This document shows, piece after piece, positions 9,087 to 17,736 of a DNA stretch of 64,000 nucleotides. The notes beneath the pieces were generated by a model. It did no database searches, was not told where the DNA came from, and was given only the letters and a program-made list of their open reading frames with translations. The stretch is from NCBI RefSeq assembly GCF_019334805.1, contig NZ_CP079822.1:434001-498000 (forward strand), written 5' to 3'. The position numbers and the translations under genes were made by a program. Numbering within the stretch: the first letter of the stretch is position 1; each line of letters opens with the position of its first letter. Origin of the DNA: Rothia mucilaginosa (GTDB lineage Bacteria; Actinomycetota; Actinomycetes; Actinomycetales; Micrococcaceae).

Positions 9087-11261
9087 TTAGCCCTGCTTGC
9101 GGGTGCTGCGCTGAGCCGAGTTCCGAGCCGCGCCCTGAGCCGGACGCTGCGCCTGCTGGGCGCTGTTCTTCTGAGCGCCCTTTGCCTGGGTACTCTTTGC
9201 CTGAGTGCCCTGTCGCGGCGTCACCTGACGCTGAGCACCCTGTCGAGGGTTACCCTGTCGCTGGGCTCGACGCTGACGGTCCTCAGGATGCAGCGGCTGC
9301 AGACCCGCAGGTAGCGAACCCGACGGACGATGCTGCGCGCTACGGGGCTGAGCAGCACGAGGCTGTTGCACTCGCTTCTGAGCAGCAGGTTTCTGAGCGG
9401 TACGGGGCTGAGCAGCGTGCTGCTGTACAGCATGCTTCGGAGCCGCGGGCTTCTGACCTGCAGGCTTCGCAGCAGTCTGCTTCTGAGCAGTCGTCTTCTG
9501 GGCGGGGCGACCCTGCGCGGGCTGCCCACTCGCAACACGAGCCTGCTGACCGGTACGAGGCTGAGCGGAAGCCTTCTTCGGAGCTGCCTTCGTCGGTGCA
9601 GGCTTCTGCGAGGCCTTCTGCTTCTGAGCTTCGGTTTTCTGCTTCTGTGCTTCCGTTTTCTGCTTCTGCGCGGCCTTCTGCTCCGCCTTCACACGGGCAG
9701 CTTCCTCACGAACCTGCGCCTCCTCCTCGCGAATACGAGCTTTCTCCTGACGGATACGCTCCTTCTCCTGCTCACGAGTCATACGAGCCAACTCGCGCTG
9801 CTGATCCGGCGCAAAACCCAACCAGCGGCGCAACGTGCTCTCCGGACCAAACATCAGCGCAAACGGGTTATGTTCCTTCATCAGGTGGCCACCGGCAGCC
9901 GCACGAGCTGCCTCCTCCTGATTCAGCACAATCTGCAACGGCGTACGACGCTGCCAATCAGCATTCGCACGACGAACCTCACGCACGCTCTGAGTCTCAA
10001 TATTCGACGGTGCCGTCGCGCCACGCAACGGAGTCTGCCGCGCAAACGCCAACAACAAACCCGCCGCAAACAACGATGACAACAGCGACGAACCACCATA
10101 GGAGACGAACGGCAGAGGCACACCAATCACCGGCAAAATACGGGACACCATGCCCATATTGATAATCGCCTGAGAGCTCAACCAAATCATGATGCCGCCC
10201 GTAGCCAAACGCACCAGCGGGTCAGTAGTGCGCAGCATAATACGCACCGCACAATACACCAGGCCCGCATACAGCAGCAGAACCGCCAGCGTACCCAGCA
10301 GGCCCAGCTCCTCACCAATAATGGCGAAAATATAGTCGTTATGCGCCTCAGCCAAGTAGTTGTACTTCTGACGCGACTGGCCCAGGCCAACACCCAAGAA
10401 GCCGCCGGTCGCCAGCGCCACCTCACCAGAATTCGCCTGGTCACAGTTAGCGTTCGTGCACGAACCCCAAACACCGAAAATACGAGCCACACGGTTCGCG
10501 CTACTGAGAACGCCCACCAGCGCCAGCGCCGCAAACGCGCCGCCAATCTTCAGCAGCGAGCTACGAGAAGCACCCGCCAGCCACATCATGCCCACAAAGA
10601 TGAAGCCGTACACCATGGCGGTACCCATATCGCCGCCGAGCATAATCAGCAGCACCAGGGCACCCACACCATAAATCGAGGGGAACAGAGTACGCCAAAT
10701 ATTGCGAGAAATATCGCCGTGGCGACTGTACACCCACGCCAGCCACATAATAATCGCCAGCTTCGAAAACTCCGACGGCTGAATCTGCACGCCGCCGGGG
10801 AATTTCAGCCAGTTACGGTTACCGTTCACCTCAACGCCAACGACCACCACGGCAAGCTGCATGACCAACGCGGCAATCAGCATCGCGTTCACCACAAACT
10901 TCTTGTGGTAAACCCCCACCGGGATACGCGTAATACCCGCCATCGCAATCACGCCAAGCACCAAGAACATGACCTGCGACGAAACCTGCGAGAACGGCGA
11001 CTGGCCCTGAGAAATCATGGTGACACTCGAGGCCGACAGCACCATAATGCAGCCAAAAATAGCCAGACCCAAGGTGGTGACCAGTAGCATCACCGGCACA
11101 TCCCACAGGTCGGCCTTCAAACCACGACGGTACAGCCTATCGGCACGAGTACGGAACGGCGCAGAGAAATCCTCCCAACCGGCTCGCAAAGACGCCCAAC
11201 GACCACTCGCGGTCGAACGCGCCGAAGAAGCCGAACGCTCCGAAGATGCGCTGGTACTCAC
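9087..11261 (-). CDS. ftsW: Septal SEDS glycosyltransferase FtsW with long basic tail
   Basis: Polytopic peptidoglycan polymerase that pairs with FtsI at the septum. The SEDS membrane core fills about residues 1-410, with MVLSASSVTMISQGQSPF, FPGGVQIQPSEFSKLAIIM, AEAHNDYIFAIIGEELGLLG and the extracellular-loop signature PLPFVSYGGSSLLSSL. The GTG at 11261 fits because GGAGGG lies four bases upstream, giving 724 residues. The last 264 residues form a cytoplasmic tail: first a charged helix rich in Arg/Glu, then tandem EAQKQKT units and an Ala/Gln/Lys/Pro low-complexity stretch. FtsW proteins usually end soon after the core, so this tail is unusual. Confidence 0.95.
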   Translation of the reverse strand: MSTSASSERSASSARSTASGRWASLRAGWEDFSAPFRTRADRLYRRGLKADLWDVPVMLLVTTLGLAIFGCIMVLSASSVTMISQGQSPFSQVSSQVMFLVLGVIAMAGITRIPVGVYHKKFVVNAMLIAALVMQLAVVVVGVEVNGNRNWLKFPGGVQIQPSEFSKLAIIMWLAWVYSRHGDISRNIWRTLFPSIYGVGALVLLIMLGGDMGTAMVYGFIFVGMMWLAGASRSSLLKIGGAFAALALVGVLSSANRVARIFGVWGSCTNANCDQANSGEVALATGGFLGVGLGQSRQKYNYLAEAHNDYIFAIIGEELGLLGTLAVLLLYAGLVYCAVRIMLRTTDPLVRLATGGIMIWLSSQAIINMGMVSRILPVIGVPLPFVSYGGSSLLSSLFAAGLLLAFARQTPLRGATAPSNIETQSVREVRRANADWQRRTPLQIVLNQEEAARAAAGGHLMKEHNPFALMFGPESTLRRWLGFAPDQQRELARMTREQEKERIRQEKARIREEEAQVREEAARVKAEQKAAQKQKTEAQKQKTEAQKQKASQKPAPTKAAPKKASAQPRTGQQARVASGQPAQGRPAQKTTAQKQTAAKPAGQKPAAPKHAVQQHAAQPRTAQKPAAQKRVQQPRAAQPRSAQHRPSGSLPAGLQPLHPEDRQRRAQRQGNPRQGAQRQVTPRQGTQAKSTQAKGAQKNSAQQAQRPAQGAARNSAQRSTRKQG

Positions 11262-11312
11262 ATGCCCTCCTATAGGCCTCAACTGCCACGGATTCGTCGT
11301 GGCGACTACACG

Positions 11313-11354
11313 AAAAAGGTTCAGGGGTGGGACACCATTACACCATCCCACCCC
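11313..11354 (-). terminator. Hairpin between murD and ftsW
   Basis: Arms GGGGTGGGA (11324-11332) and TCCCACCCC (11346-11354) form a perfect 9-bp stem. On the minus strand it is followed, after GAACC, by TTTTT. It lies inside the otherwise tightly packed dcw operon. Confidence 0.65.
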
Positions 11355-11412
11355 CGAGAAGAACCCGCAGAAAGCACCCCGGTCACCCGAGACGCCCCCT
11401 GCAGGCAACGTC

Positions 11413-12999
11413 CTAAGAGTCTGCCAGCTGGGCGGCAACAGCATTCGCAAACGCATCACCGCGCACCGCATAATTCTTGAACTGGTCCATTGACGCAGAC
11501 GCGGGAGCCATCAGCACAGTATCACCCGGATGCGCCAGCTCAGCAGCCTTCGCAACGGCCGCGTTCATCACGGCAATGCCGTCCGAAGAATCAGCCACAG
11601 CGGCGGTCATATTGTAGGTCGGAACCTGCGGAGCGTGGTTAGCCAACGCCGACTTCAACGCCGCAGTATCAGTACCGATAATCAGCACAGCCTTCAGGCG
11701 CTGAGCATGAGCAGCAATCAGCTCATCGTACTCAACGCCCTTCGACAGACCACCGGCAATCCACACCAGCGAGGGGTAACCGCTCATTGATGCATTCGCG
11801 GCGTGAGGATTCGTAGCCTTCGAATCGTTCACCCACATGATGTCGTTCGCGTAGCCCACCAGCTGGTTACGGTGCGCACCGGTCTTGAAGGAACGCAGAC
11901 CAGCGCCCACAGCCTTCGGGTCAATATCAGCCGCACGGCACAGCGCTGCAGCCGCCAGAGCGTTCTCCACGGTGTGCTTCGCGGGCATCTTACCGGGTGC
12001 CGGAGCCAAATCCTCCAGAACCGCCAGCTCGTACGCCTCGTTGTAACGGTTCTTCAAGAAGGCGCGGTCCACCATGATGTCCTCAGCCAGGCCGAGCATA
12101 GACACGGCGGGCATCTCAGTGGAGCTAAAACCAATCGCGCGAGCGCCCTCAATGACGTCCGCGTTCTCGACCATGCGCAGGGTGTCTACGTGGTCGGTGT
12201 TGAAGATGCAAGCAACCTGAGTGTGCTCGTACACGCGAGCCTTATCAGCCTTGTAGCCGTCGAAGGAGCCGTGCCAGTCCACGTGATCCTCAGCGATGTT
12301 CAGAACCACCGAAGCGTACGGGGACATCGAGTAGGTCCAGTGCAGCTGGAAGCTGGACAGCTCCACCGCGAAGAACTCATAGGGCTCATCGTCGGCAATG
12401 GCGTACACGATGGGCATACCCACGTTACCCACCTGAATAGACTTCTTACCGGCAGCCTTCAGAATAGAATCCACCATGCCCACGGTGGTGGTCTTACCGT
12501 TCGTACCGGTCAGGCACAGCCACTTGGGAGTCGGGCGGTCGCTGCGCTCATTCAGGCGCCACGCCAGCTCCACATCGCCCCAAATCTGGATGCGACGCTC
12601 ATACGCGTCCAGCATGACCGGGTGGTCGGGACGCAGGCCCGGGGAGGTTACCACAAGCTCGGGTTCCTGACCATCCACCGGGGGCAGTGCGCGCATGTGC
12701 TCGGGACCGAACAGGCCCTCAACATTACCGTAGGCGTTCTTGTAAATCTCGATGCGCTCACGCTTCTCCGGGGTATCAGCCCCGTCGATGACAACGATAT
12801 GTGCACCCAGCTGGGCGAGCACATCGGTCACGGCGTCGCCGCTGGTACCCATGCCCACCACGGCCACTCGCAGGTTAGCCCAGGGGGCACCCCAGTGAGT
12901 CAGCTCCGCGAGGCGCTCGTTCTCATACACCGGGTTCACCGCAATAGCGGCGGCGTTCGCTTCAATGCGAGCGGCATCCGGCTGTTCATTAGTTGACAT
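11413..12999 (-). CDS. murD: UDP-MurNAc-L-Ala--D-glutamate ligase MurD
   Basis: Cytoplasmic Mur ligase that adds D-glutamate. The 528-residue protein shows the N-terminal UDP-binding VAVVGMGTSGDAV, the P-loop LTGTNGKTTTVGM, the central NIAEDHVDWHGSFDGYKADK with the Mur-ligase histidine/aspartate pattern, and the C-terminal NDSKATNPHAA, which is MurD-specific. The ATG at 12999 overlaps the mraY stop codon as TAATG. A 151-bp gap holding a terminator-like hairpin follows before ftsW. The N-terminus has about 40 extra residues compared with minimal MurD enzymes. Confidence 0.97.
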   Translation of the reverse strand: MSTNEQPDAARIEANAAAIAVNPVYENERLAELTHWGAPWANLRVAVVGMGTSGDAVTDVLAQLGAHIVVIDGADTPEKRERIEIYKNAYGNVEGLFGPEHMRALPPVDGQEPELVVTSPGLRPDHPVMLDAYERRIQIWGDVELAWRLNERSDRPTPKWLCLTGTNGKTTTVGMVDSILKAAGKKSIQVGNVGMPIVYAIADDEPYEFFAVELSSFQLHWTYSMSPYASVVLNIAEDHVDWHGSFDGYKADKARVYEHTQVACIFNTDHVDTLRMVENADVIEGARAIGFSSTEMPAVSMLGLAEDIMVDRAFLKNRYNEAYELAVLEDLAPAPGKMPAKHTVENALAAAALCRAADIDPKAVGAGLRSFKTGAHRNQLVGYANDIMWVNDSKATNPHAANASMSGYPSLVWIAGGLSKGVEYDELIAAHAQRLKAVLIIGTDTAALKSALANHAPQVPTYNMTAAVADSSDGIAVMNAAVAKAAELAHPGDTVLMAPASASMDQFKNYAVRGDAFANAVAAQLADS

Positions 13000-14204
13000 T
13001 AGTGAATCACTCCAGAAGTCTGCGAGAACCAGTCACCGAAGAACAGCGCCAGGGCAACGAGCACGCAGAGGGCGTTAACAACCCAGAGGCGGAACACGGA
13101 GTTCACTTCGCCGCTGCTGACGGTACCGGGGGCAATGCCTCGCTTATCAATTGAGTATTTGCCGTTGACGCCGACCTTCTCCATGTGGTGGTGGAAGGGG
13201 GTCATACGGAAGTAACGGTGCGCGTGCAGGGGCTTCTCCCCCGCTGCGACCGAACGCTTACGGCTGGTCTTGAACACGAACTTCTGCACGATCACAGAGA
13301 ACACTTCCAGCACGGGAATCAGGGCGATGACCAGCAGGAGCAGCTCGGTGCGGGTGAACAGTGCGAAAGCAACCATTGCGCCACCAAGTGCCAGGGAGCC
13401 GGAGTCGCCCATAAAAATCTGCGCCTTCGACACGTTCCACCAGAGGAAGCCAGCCAGCGAACCCACCAGGGAGGCGGCAATCAGCGCCAGCGAACCGGGG
13501 TCGCGCACATCGTAGCAGGCGGTGCCGGCACCAGCGGAGCAGGCGTGCACGTACTGCCAGATGCTGATGGTCAGGTAGCCGGAGAAGATGGTCATCATGA
13601 TGCCGCCAGCCAGGCCGTCCAGACCATCGGTGAAGTTCACGGCGTTCGTGCCGGACAGGGAGATGAGGGTAATCCAACCAACCAGCAGGATGGAGCCGAA
13701 GACCGCGCCCGCCGCGAACAGGTCGATGGGCAGGTCACGCACGAACGAGATAGCGGTCGACGCCGGACGAGCACCCGACTCATTCGGGAACTGGAACGCC
13801 AGGTAGGCAAAGGGCAGGGTCACACCCAGCAGGCCGATGGTCTTCTGCTTCTCGGTCAGACCCTCGTTGCCCTTATTGCGGAACTTCATGATGTCGTCCG
13901 CCGCACCCACGCCGAGCATACCCAGGGTGAAGGCGATGGTCAGCCACGCGGTGGCGGTCGGCATCGGTGCGGTACCGAAGAACAGCGCGCTCACCGCCAG
14001 CGTCAAGAAGTAGGCGAGAATCGCCGCGGGGATGAAAATCAGACCCGCCATGGTGGGGGTGCCCGCCTTGTGCTGGTGGGCTGCCGGGCCTTCCTCACGG
14101 ATGAGCTGGCCAAGCTTCAGGGACTTCATCTTCTTGATGAACACCGGCAGCGCGGTGAGGGAGATGAGGAATCCGAAGATTCCAGCAATCAGCACGGTAA
14201 TCAT
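12999..14204 (-). CDS. mraY: Phospho-MurNAc-pentapeptide transferase MraY
   Basis: Integral membrane enzyme that moves phospho-MurNAc-pentapeptide onto undecaprenyl phosphate to make lipid I. The 401 residues are strongly hydrophobic with about ten membrane segments. Key motifs are GTPTMAGLIFIPAA near residue 50, the catalytic GVGAADDIMKFRNK, NAVNFTDGLDGLAGG, and FMGDSGSLALGG. HRYFRMTPFHHHMEKVG near the C-terminus is the MraY histidine motif. It starts 6 bp after murF and overlaps murD by one base, consistent with one transcript. Confidence 0.98.
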   Translation of the reverse strand: MITVLIAGIFGFLISLTALPVFIKKMKSLKLGQLIREEGPAAHQHKAGTPTMAGLIFIPAAILAYFLTLAVSALFFGTAPMPTATAWLTIAFTLGMLGVGAADDIMKFRNKGNEGLTEKQKTIGLLGVTLPFAYLAFQFPNESGARPASTAISFVRDLPIDLFAAGAVFGSILLVGWITLISLSGTNAVNFTDGLDGLAGGIMMTIFSGYLTISIWQYVHACSAGAGTACYDVRDPGSLALIAASLVGSLAGFLWWNVSKAQIFMGDSGSLALGGAMVAFALFTRTELLLLVIALIPVLEVFSVIVQKFVFKTSRKRSVAAGEKPLHAHRYFRMTPFHHHMEKVGVNGKYSIDKRGIAPGTVSSGEVNSVFRLWVVNALCVLVALALFFGDWFSQTSGVIH

Positions 14205-14210
14205 AAAGCG

Positions 14211-15830
14211 CTACCCTTCGTTCGTGGTCTGTTCGGTCGAGGTACGGTCGCCGTTAGCGGCACCGTCCAGGTAAGCGGCAAGGTGGTCACTCAAATCGGT
14301 GGTTTCAACAAAATCACCGGCAGAAAGCCAGGTCGGTGCCTGCTCTTCCTCAGCGCCAAAGGTGTACTCGGCGAAAGCAACCTGGTCGCCCAGAATGCCC
14401 AGCTTCGCGCCGTTCGAGGACTTGAAGAGCACAATGTCGCCGGGGCGAACCTCGGCGCGCAGAATCTGCTCTGCCTCTTCCGGGGTCTTCACCCAGGTCG
14501 CCTCATTACCCCAGGAGCCTTCCAGGTGAGCCGCATTGTAGATGGGCTTCGTCTCGTCACCCACAGCAATCAGCTTGGAAATGTTCATGCGCACCACGAG
14601 GCGGCCGATGCGGTCGTGCTCCTCCACGGAGGCATCACCGAGCTCCAGCATGGCGCCCAGAACAGCCCAGGTGCGGTGCGGCTGACCGGTCGCCGGGTCA
14701 ACGGTGCGGCCCAGCTGCGCCAGAGTGCGCAGTGCAGCCGCCATCGACTCGGGGTTCGCGTTGTAGGCGTCGTTAATGACAGTCACGCCGTCGGCGCGGT
14801 CGGTGCGGGCCATACGCCACTTCGAAGCTGCCGCCGCCTTGTTGAGCGCGCGAGCAATCTTCTCACCCGAAATACCGCTGTTGTAGGCGATCGTCGCCGC
14901 AGCCAGCAGGTTGTACACATGGTGCTCACCGATCAGCTGCGAGGAAATCTCGTACTCGCTACCGTCAGGCAGGCGCAGAGTGAATTCGGGGCAGCCGGCG
15001 TCGGTGGTGCGCAGGTTCAGCGCCGCAACGTAGCGTTCGTAGGGCTGACCGTTCGCGTCGGTCTTCTCGCCCACGCCAAAGTAGGTAATGGGCGCGACCG
15101 AACGCGACGCCATGCGCAATACGCGCTCATCGTCAGCGTTCAGAGCCAGGGAACCGGTCGGCTGAACGCCCTCAGCCAGCTCACCCTTAGTGCGCTCAAT
15201 ATTGTCCACACCGCCGAATTCGCCAGCGTGCGCGGTACCAACCTTCAGGATGGCACCGTGATCGGGGTGCGCAATATTCGCCAGGTACTCGATGTTACCC
15301 ACGTGGTCCGCACCCATCTCAATCACCAGGTAGCGGGTGGACTCATCCGCGCGGAAAACGGTCAGGGGCACGCCCACCTCACTGTTGTAGGAGCCAACCG
15401 GGGCAACGGTCGGGCCCTCCGGGGTGAAAATGGCGGCAAGAAGGTCCTTGGTGGTGGTCTTACCGGCAGAACCGGTAATACCGATAACGGTCAGCTCACC
15501 CTGAGCGCGCATCTGCTCAATGGAGTAGCGCGCCAAATCGCCCATCGCCAGTACCACATCGGGCACCTGGATGCTCGGGTACGGCACGCCCTGCTCGTCG
15601 AGTACTTCACGCTCGACCAGTGCCAGGGTCGCGCCCTTCTCAAACGCCATGGGGATGAACCTGTGGCCGTCAGTGACCATGCCGGGCTTCGCCACGAACA
15701 GGGTACCGGTCTGCACCTCGCGGGAGTCGGTGGTGGCGAAGTCTGCGAACACCTGCTCCTCACGACCGTCCAAGCCGATAGCGGTGCCGCCGGTTGCCTC
15801 AATAATCTGAGCGGCGCTGAGCTTAATCAT
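14211..15830 (-). CDS. murF: UDP-MurNAc-tripeptide--D-alanyl-D-alanine ligase MurF
   Basis: Cytoplasmic Mur ligase that adds D-Ala-D-Ala to complete the pentapeptide. The 539-residue product has an N-terminal uridine-binding domain (DSREVQTGTLFVA), the P-loop GITGSAGKTTTKDLLA, the NIAHPDHGAILKVGTAHAGE motif and INDAYNANPESMAAAL in the third domain. The ATG at 15830 overlaps the last 8 bases of murE, so translation is probably coupled. The C-terminal ~40 residues are poorly conserved and acidic. Confidence 0.97.
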   Translation of the reverse strand: MIKLSAAQIIEATGGTAIGLDGREEQVFADFATTDSREVQTGTLFVAKPGMVTDGHRFIPMAFEKGATLALVEREVLDEQGVPYPSIQVPDVVLAMGDLARYSIEQMRAQGELTVIGITGSAGKTTTKDLLAAIFTPEGPTVAPVGSYNSEVGVPLTVFRADESTRYLVIEMGADHVGNIEYLANIAHPDHGAILKVGTAHAGEFGGVDNIERTKGELAEGVQPTGSLALNADDERVLRMASRSVAPITYFGVGEKTDANGQPYERYVAALNLRTTDAGCPEFTLRLPDGSEYEISSQLIGEHHVYNLLAAATIAYNSGISGEKIARALNKAAAASKWRMARTDRADGVTVINDAYNANPESMAAALRTLAQLGRTVDPATGQPHRTWAVLGAMLELGDASVEEHDRIGRLVVRMNISKLIAVGDETKPIYNAAHLEGSWGNEATWVKTPEEAEQILRAEVRPGDIVLFKSSNGAKLGILGDQVAFAEYTFGAEEEQAPTWLSAGDFVETTDLSDHLAAYLDGAANGDRTSTEQTTNEG

Positions 15831-17568
15831 TCTTCACCATACCTTCAGCGGTCTTAGAGTCACTTTCGTCGAGCATGCGCTGGTAATCAGGCAGAATCTC
15901 GAAACCGTGCGCACGCAGGGCACGGGCGGTTTCAACGCGGTCATCCAGGGCGATATCCACGCCGTCAACATCCTGTTCGGTTTCGTGGCCGCGGCCAGCA
16001 ATCAGGATGGCGTCATGCTCGCCCGCCAGGGCAATTGCCGCATCAATAGCGGCGGCACGCGGAGAAATATTCAGGATCTGGGTGGCTCGGCGGTTCTCAG
16101 CCTTCTGCGCGCCCTCCTCAACGGCGGCACGAATCGGCTCGGGCGCCTCACCGTGCGGATCGTCATCAGTCACAACCACAATATCTGCGTACTGTGCCGC
16201 AATCGCACCCATAATCGGGCGCTTGAGCTGGTCACGCTCACCGGTCGCGCCGAAAACAATCATGACCTTGCCGTCGCCGGGGCGGTCCATCGCCTCCAGG
16301 GCACGGGTCAGGCCGTCAGGGTTGTGGGCAAAGTCCACAATCGCGTGCGGAGCCAAAGAAATCAGCTGCATACGGCCCGGCACCACCGGAGTCAGAGCCG
16401 AACCGGACGCCAGCTCGGGCAGCAGGCGCTCACGCTCAGCAGAGTCAGTGTCCAGGTACGCCATGAGCGCCGCCAGCGCGGCATTCGAAACGTTAAAATC
16501 AGCGGGCAGACCGGTGTAACATTCAATGCTCTCACCGGCACCATTAGCCACGTGGAAGCGGTGGCCCAGGCCCTCACGCTGAACCTTCACCACAGCCCAA
16601 TCGCGGGCACCAAACTCTGCAGGCACCTCAGCCAGGCCGGTACCTCGAGCAGTTACCAGACGGTGAACCTGCTGCGCACCCATCTGCTCGCAAGCGGTGG
16701 AGAACATCTTCTCGCCCCACTCGTCATCAGCAGTAATCACCGCCAGCTCGGCGCGCTCGGGAGTGAACAGCTGAGCCTTCGAGTCGAAATAATGCTCCAT
16801 GGTGCCGTGCAGATCCAGGTGATCCTGAGTCAGGTTCGTAAAGCCAGCAACCGCATACTTCACGCCGTCCACACGGTGGTAATCAATCGCGTGCGAGGAC
16901 ACCTCCATCGCCGCGCAACGCACCTGATGCTGACCCATAATCGTCAGCAGAGAATGCACGTGAGGAGACTCCGGGGTGGTCATCTTCGAAGGAACCGACA
17001 CACCATCAATCAGAATCTGAATAGTGCCAATCAGACCCGTCTTCACACCCAGGCCGGTGCGGAACACCGACTCCAACATGTAGGTGGAGGTGGTCTTACC
17101 GTTCGTACCGGTCACCGCGTAACGGTGAGTAGCGGGGAACGAAGCCGAACCATAAATCAGCGCAGCCAACGGACCAACGTACTCGCGCAGGTTCTCAGTC
17201 ACCAGGACAGGCACCGGCGCCTCACCCAGCAGCTGCGCACCGGCAGCATCCGTCAAAATAGCGGAAGCACCCAGATTCAACGCGGCCTCAGCAAACTGCG
17301 CACCGTGCACCTTCGCACCGGGCAGAGCCACGTACAGGTCCTGCGGGCGAACACCTCGGGAGTCCATGCTAATACCGGTAACCTCAACGGAATCACCGGA
17401 TTCAGAACCCTGAACGCCACTAGCCAGCTGGGAACTCACCTGAGCACCCAATCCCTGCAGATATTCGCGAAGGTGCGCCAAACTCACCGGGCGCACAGAA
17501 TTCGGGCGCAGAGTCTGAGCGTCGCCGCCCAGCAGGTTCTGGCCGGGTGCGTGAGATGCGGTATCCAT
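15823..17568 (-). CDS. murE: UDP-MurNAc-dipeptide--third-residue ligase MurE, probably L-lysine type
   Basis: Mur ligase that adds the third stem residue. It has GISMDSRGVRPQDLYVALPG, the P-loop VTGTNGKTSTYML, NLTQDHLDLHGTMEHYF and the C-terminal VFGATGERDQLKRPIMGAIA. The substrate-specificity motif reads DDPHGEAP where meso-DAP-adding enzymes usually have DNPR. The missing arginine suggests that the substrate is not meso-DAP. Rothia and many Micrococcaceae have lysine peptidoglycan, so L-lysine is the inference. The ATG at 17568 (MDTASHAPG, 581 residues) follows an AGAAGG site; the frame continues upstream to a TTG without a ribosome-binding site. Confidence 0.94.
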   Translation of the reverse strand: MDTASHAPGQNLLGGDAQTLRPNSVRPVSLAHLREYLQGLGAQVSSQLASGVQGSESGDSVEVTGISMDSRGVRPQDLYVALPGAKVHGAQFAEAALNLGASAILTDAAGAQLLGEAPVPVLVTENLREYVGPLAALIYGSASFPATHRYAVTGTNGKTTSTYMLESVFRTGLGVKTGLIGTIQILIDGVSVPSKMTTPESPHVHSLLTIMGQHQVRCAAMEVSSHAIDYHRVDGVKYAVAGFTNLTQDHLDLHGTMEHYFDSKAQLFTPERAELAVITADDEWGEKMFSTACEQMGAQQVHRLVTARGTGLAEVPAEFGARDWAVVKVQREGLGHRFHVANGAGESIECYTGLPADFNVSNAALAALMAYLDTDSAERERLLPELASGSALTPVVPGRMQLISLAPHAIVDFAHNPDGLTRALEAMDRPGDGKVMIVFGATGERDQLKRPIMGAIAAQYADIVVVTDDDPHGEAPEPIRAAVEEGAQKAENRRATQILNISPRAAAIDAAIALAGEHDAILIAGRGHETEQDVDGVDIALDDRVETARALRAHGFEILPDYQRMLDESDSKTAEGMVKND

Positions 17569-17736
17569 CGTCCTTCTTTCCTCTCCGCTGTCCGAAGCGG
17601 TGAGCTCTGTATGGTCAATGCGCTCAAGGCACACAGGGTCATTCAATATTCTACGGGCTTTAGGCTTCGACAGGTGTTCAGTCCCGGGGCTTCTTCATCA
17701 CGAATCAGCTACCGGGAACCTCTCCCCCGCTCGCCT

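Noticed and set aside
13185..15857. Long plus-strand open frame (about 890 codons)
   Set aside because: Antisense to mraY and murF; low-complexity composition and no recognisable motif.
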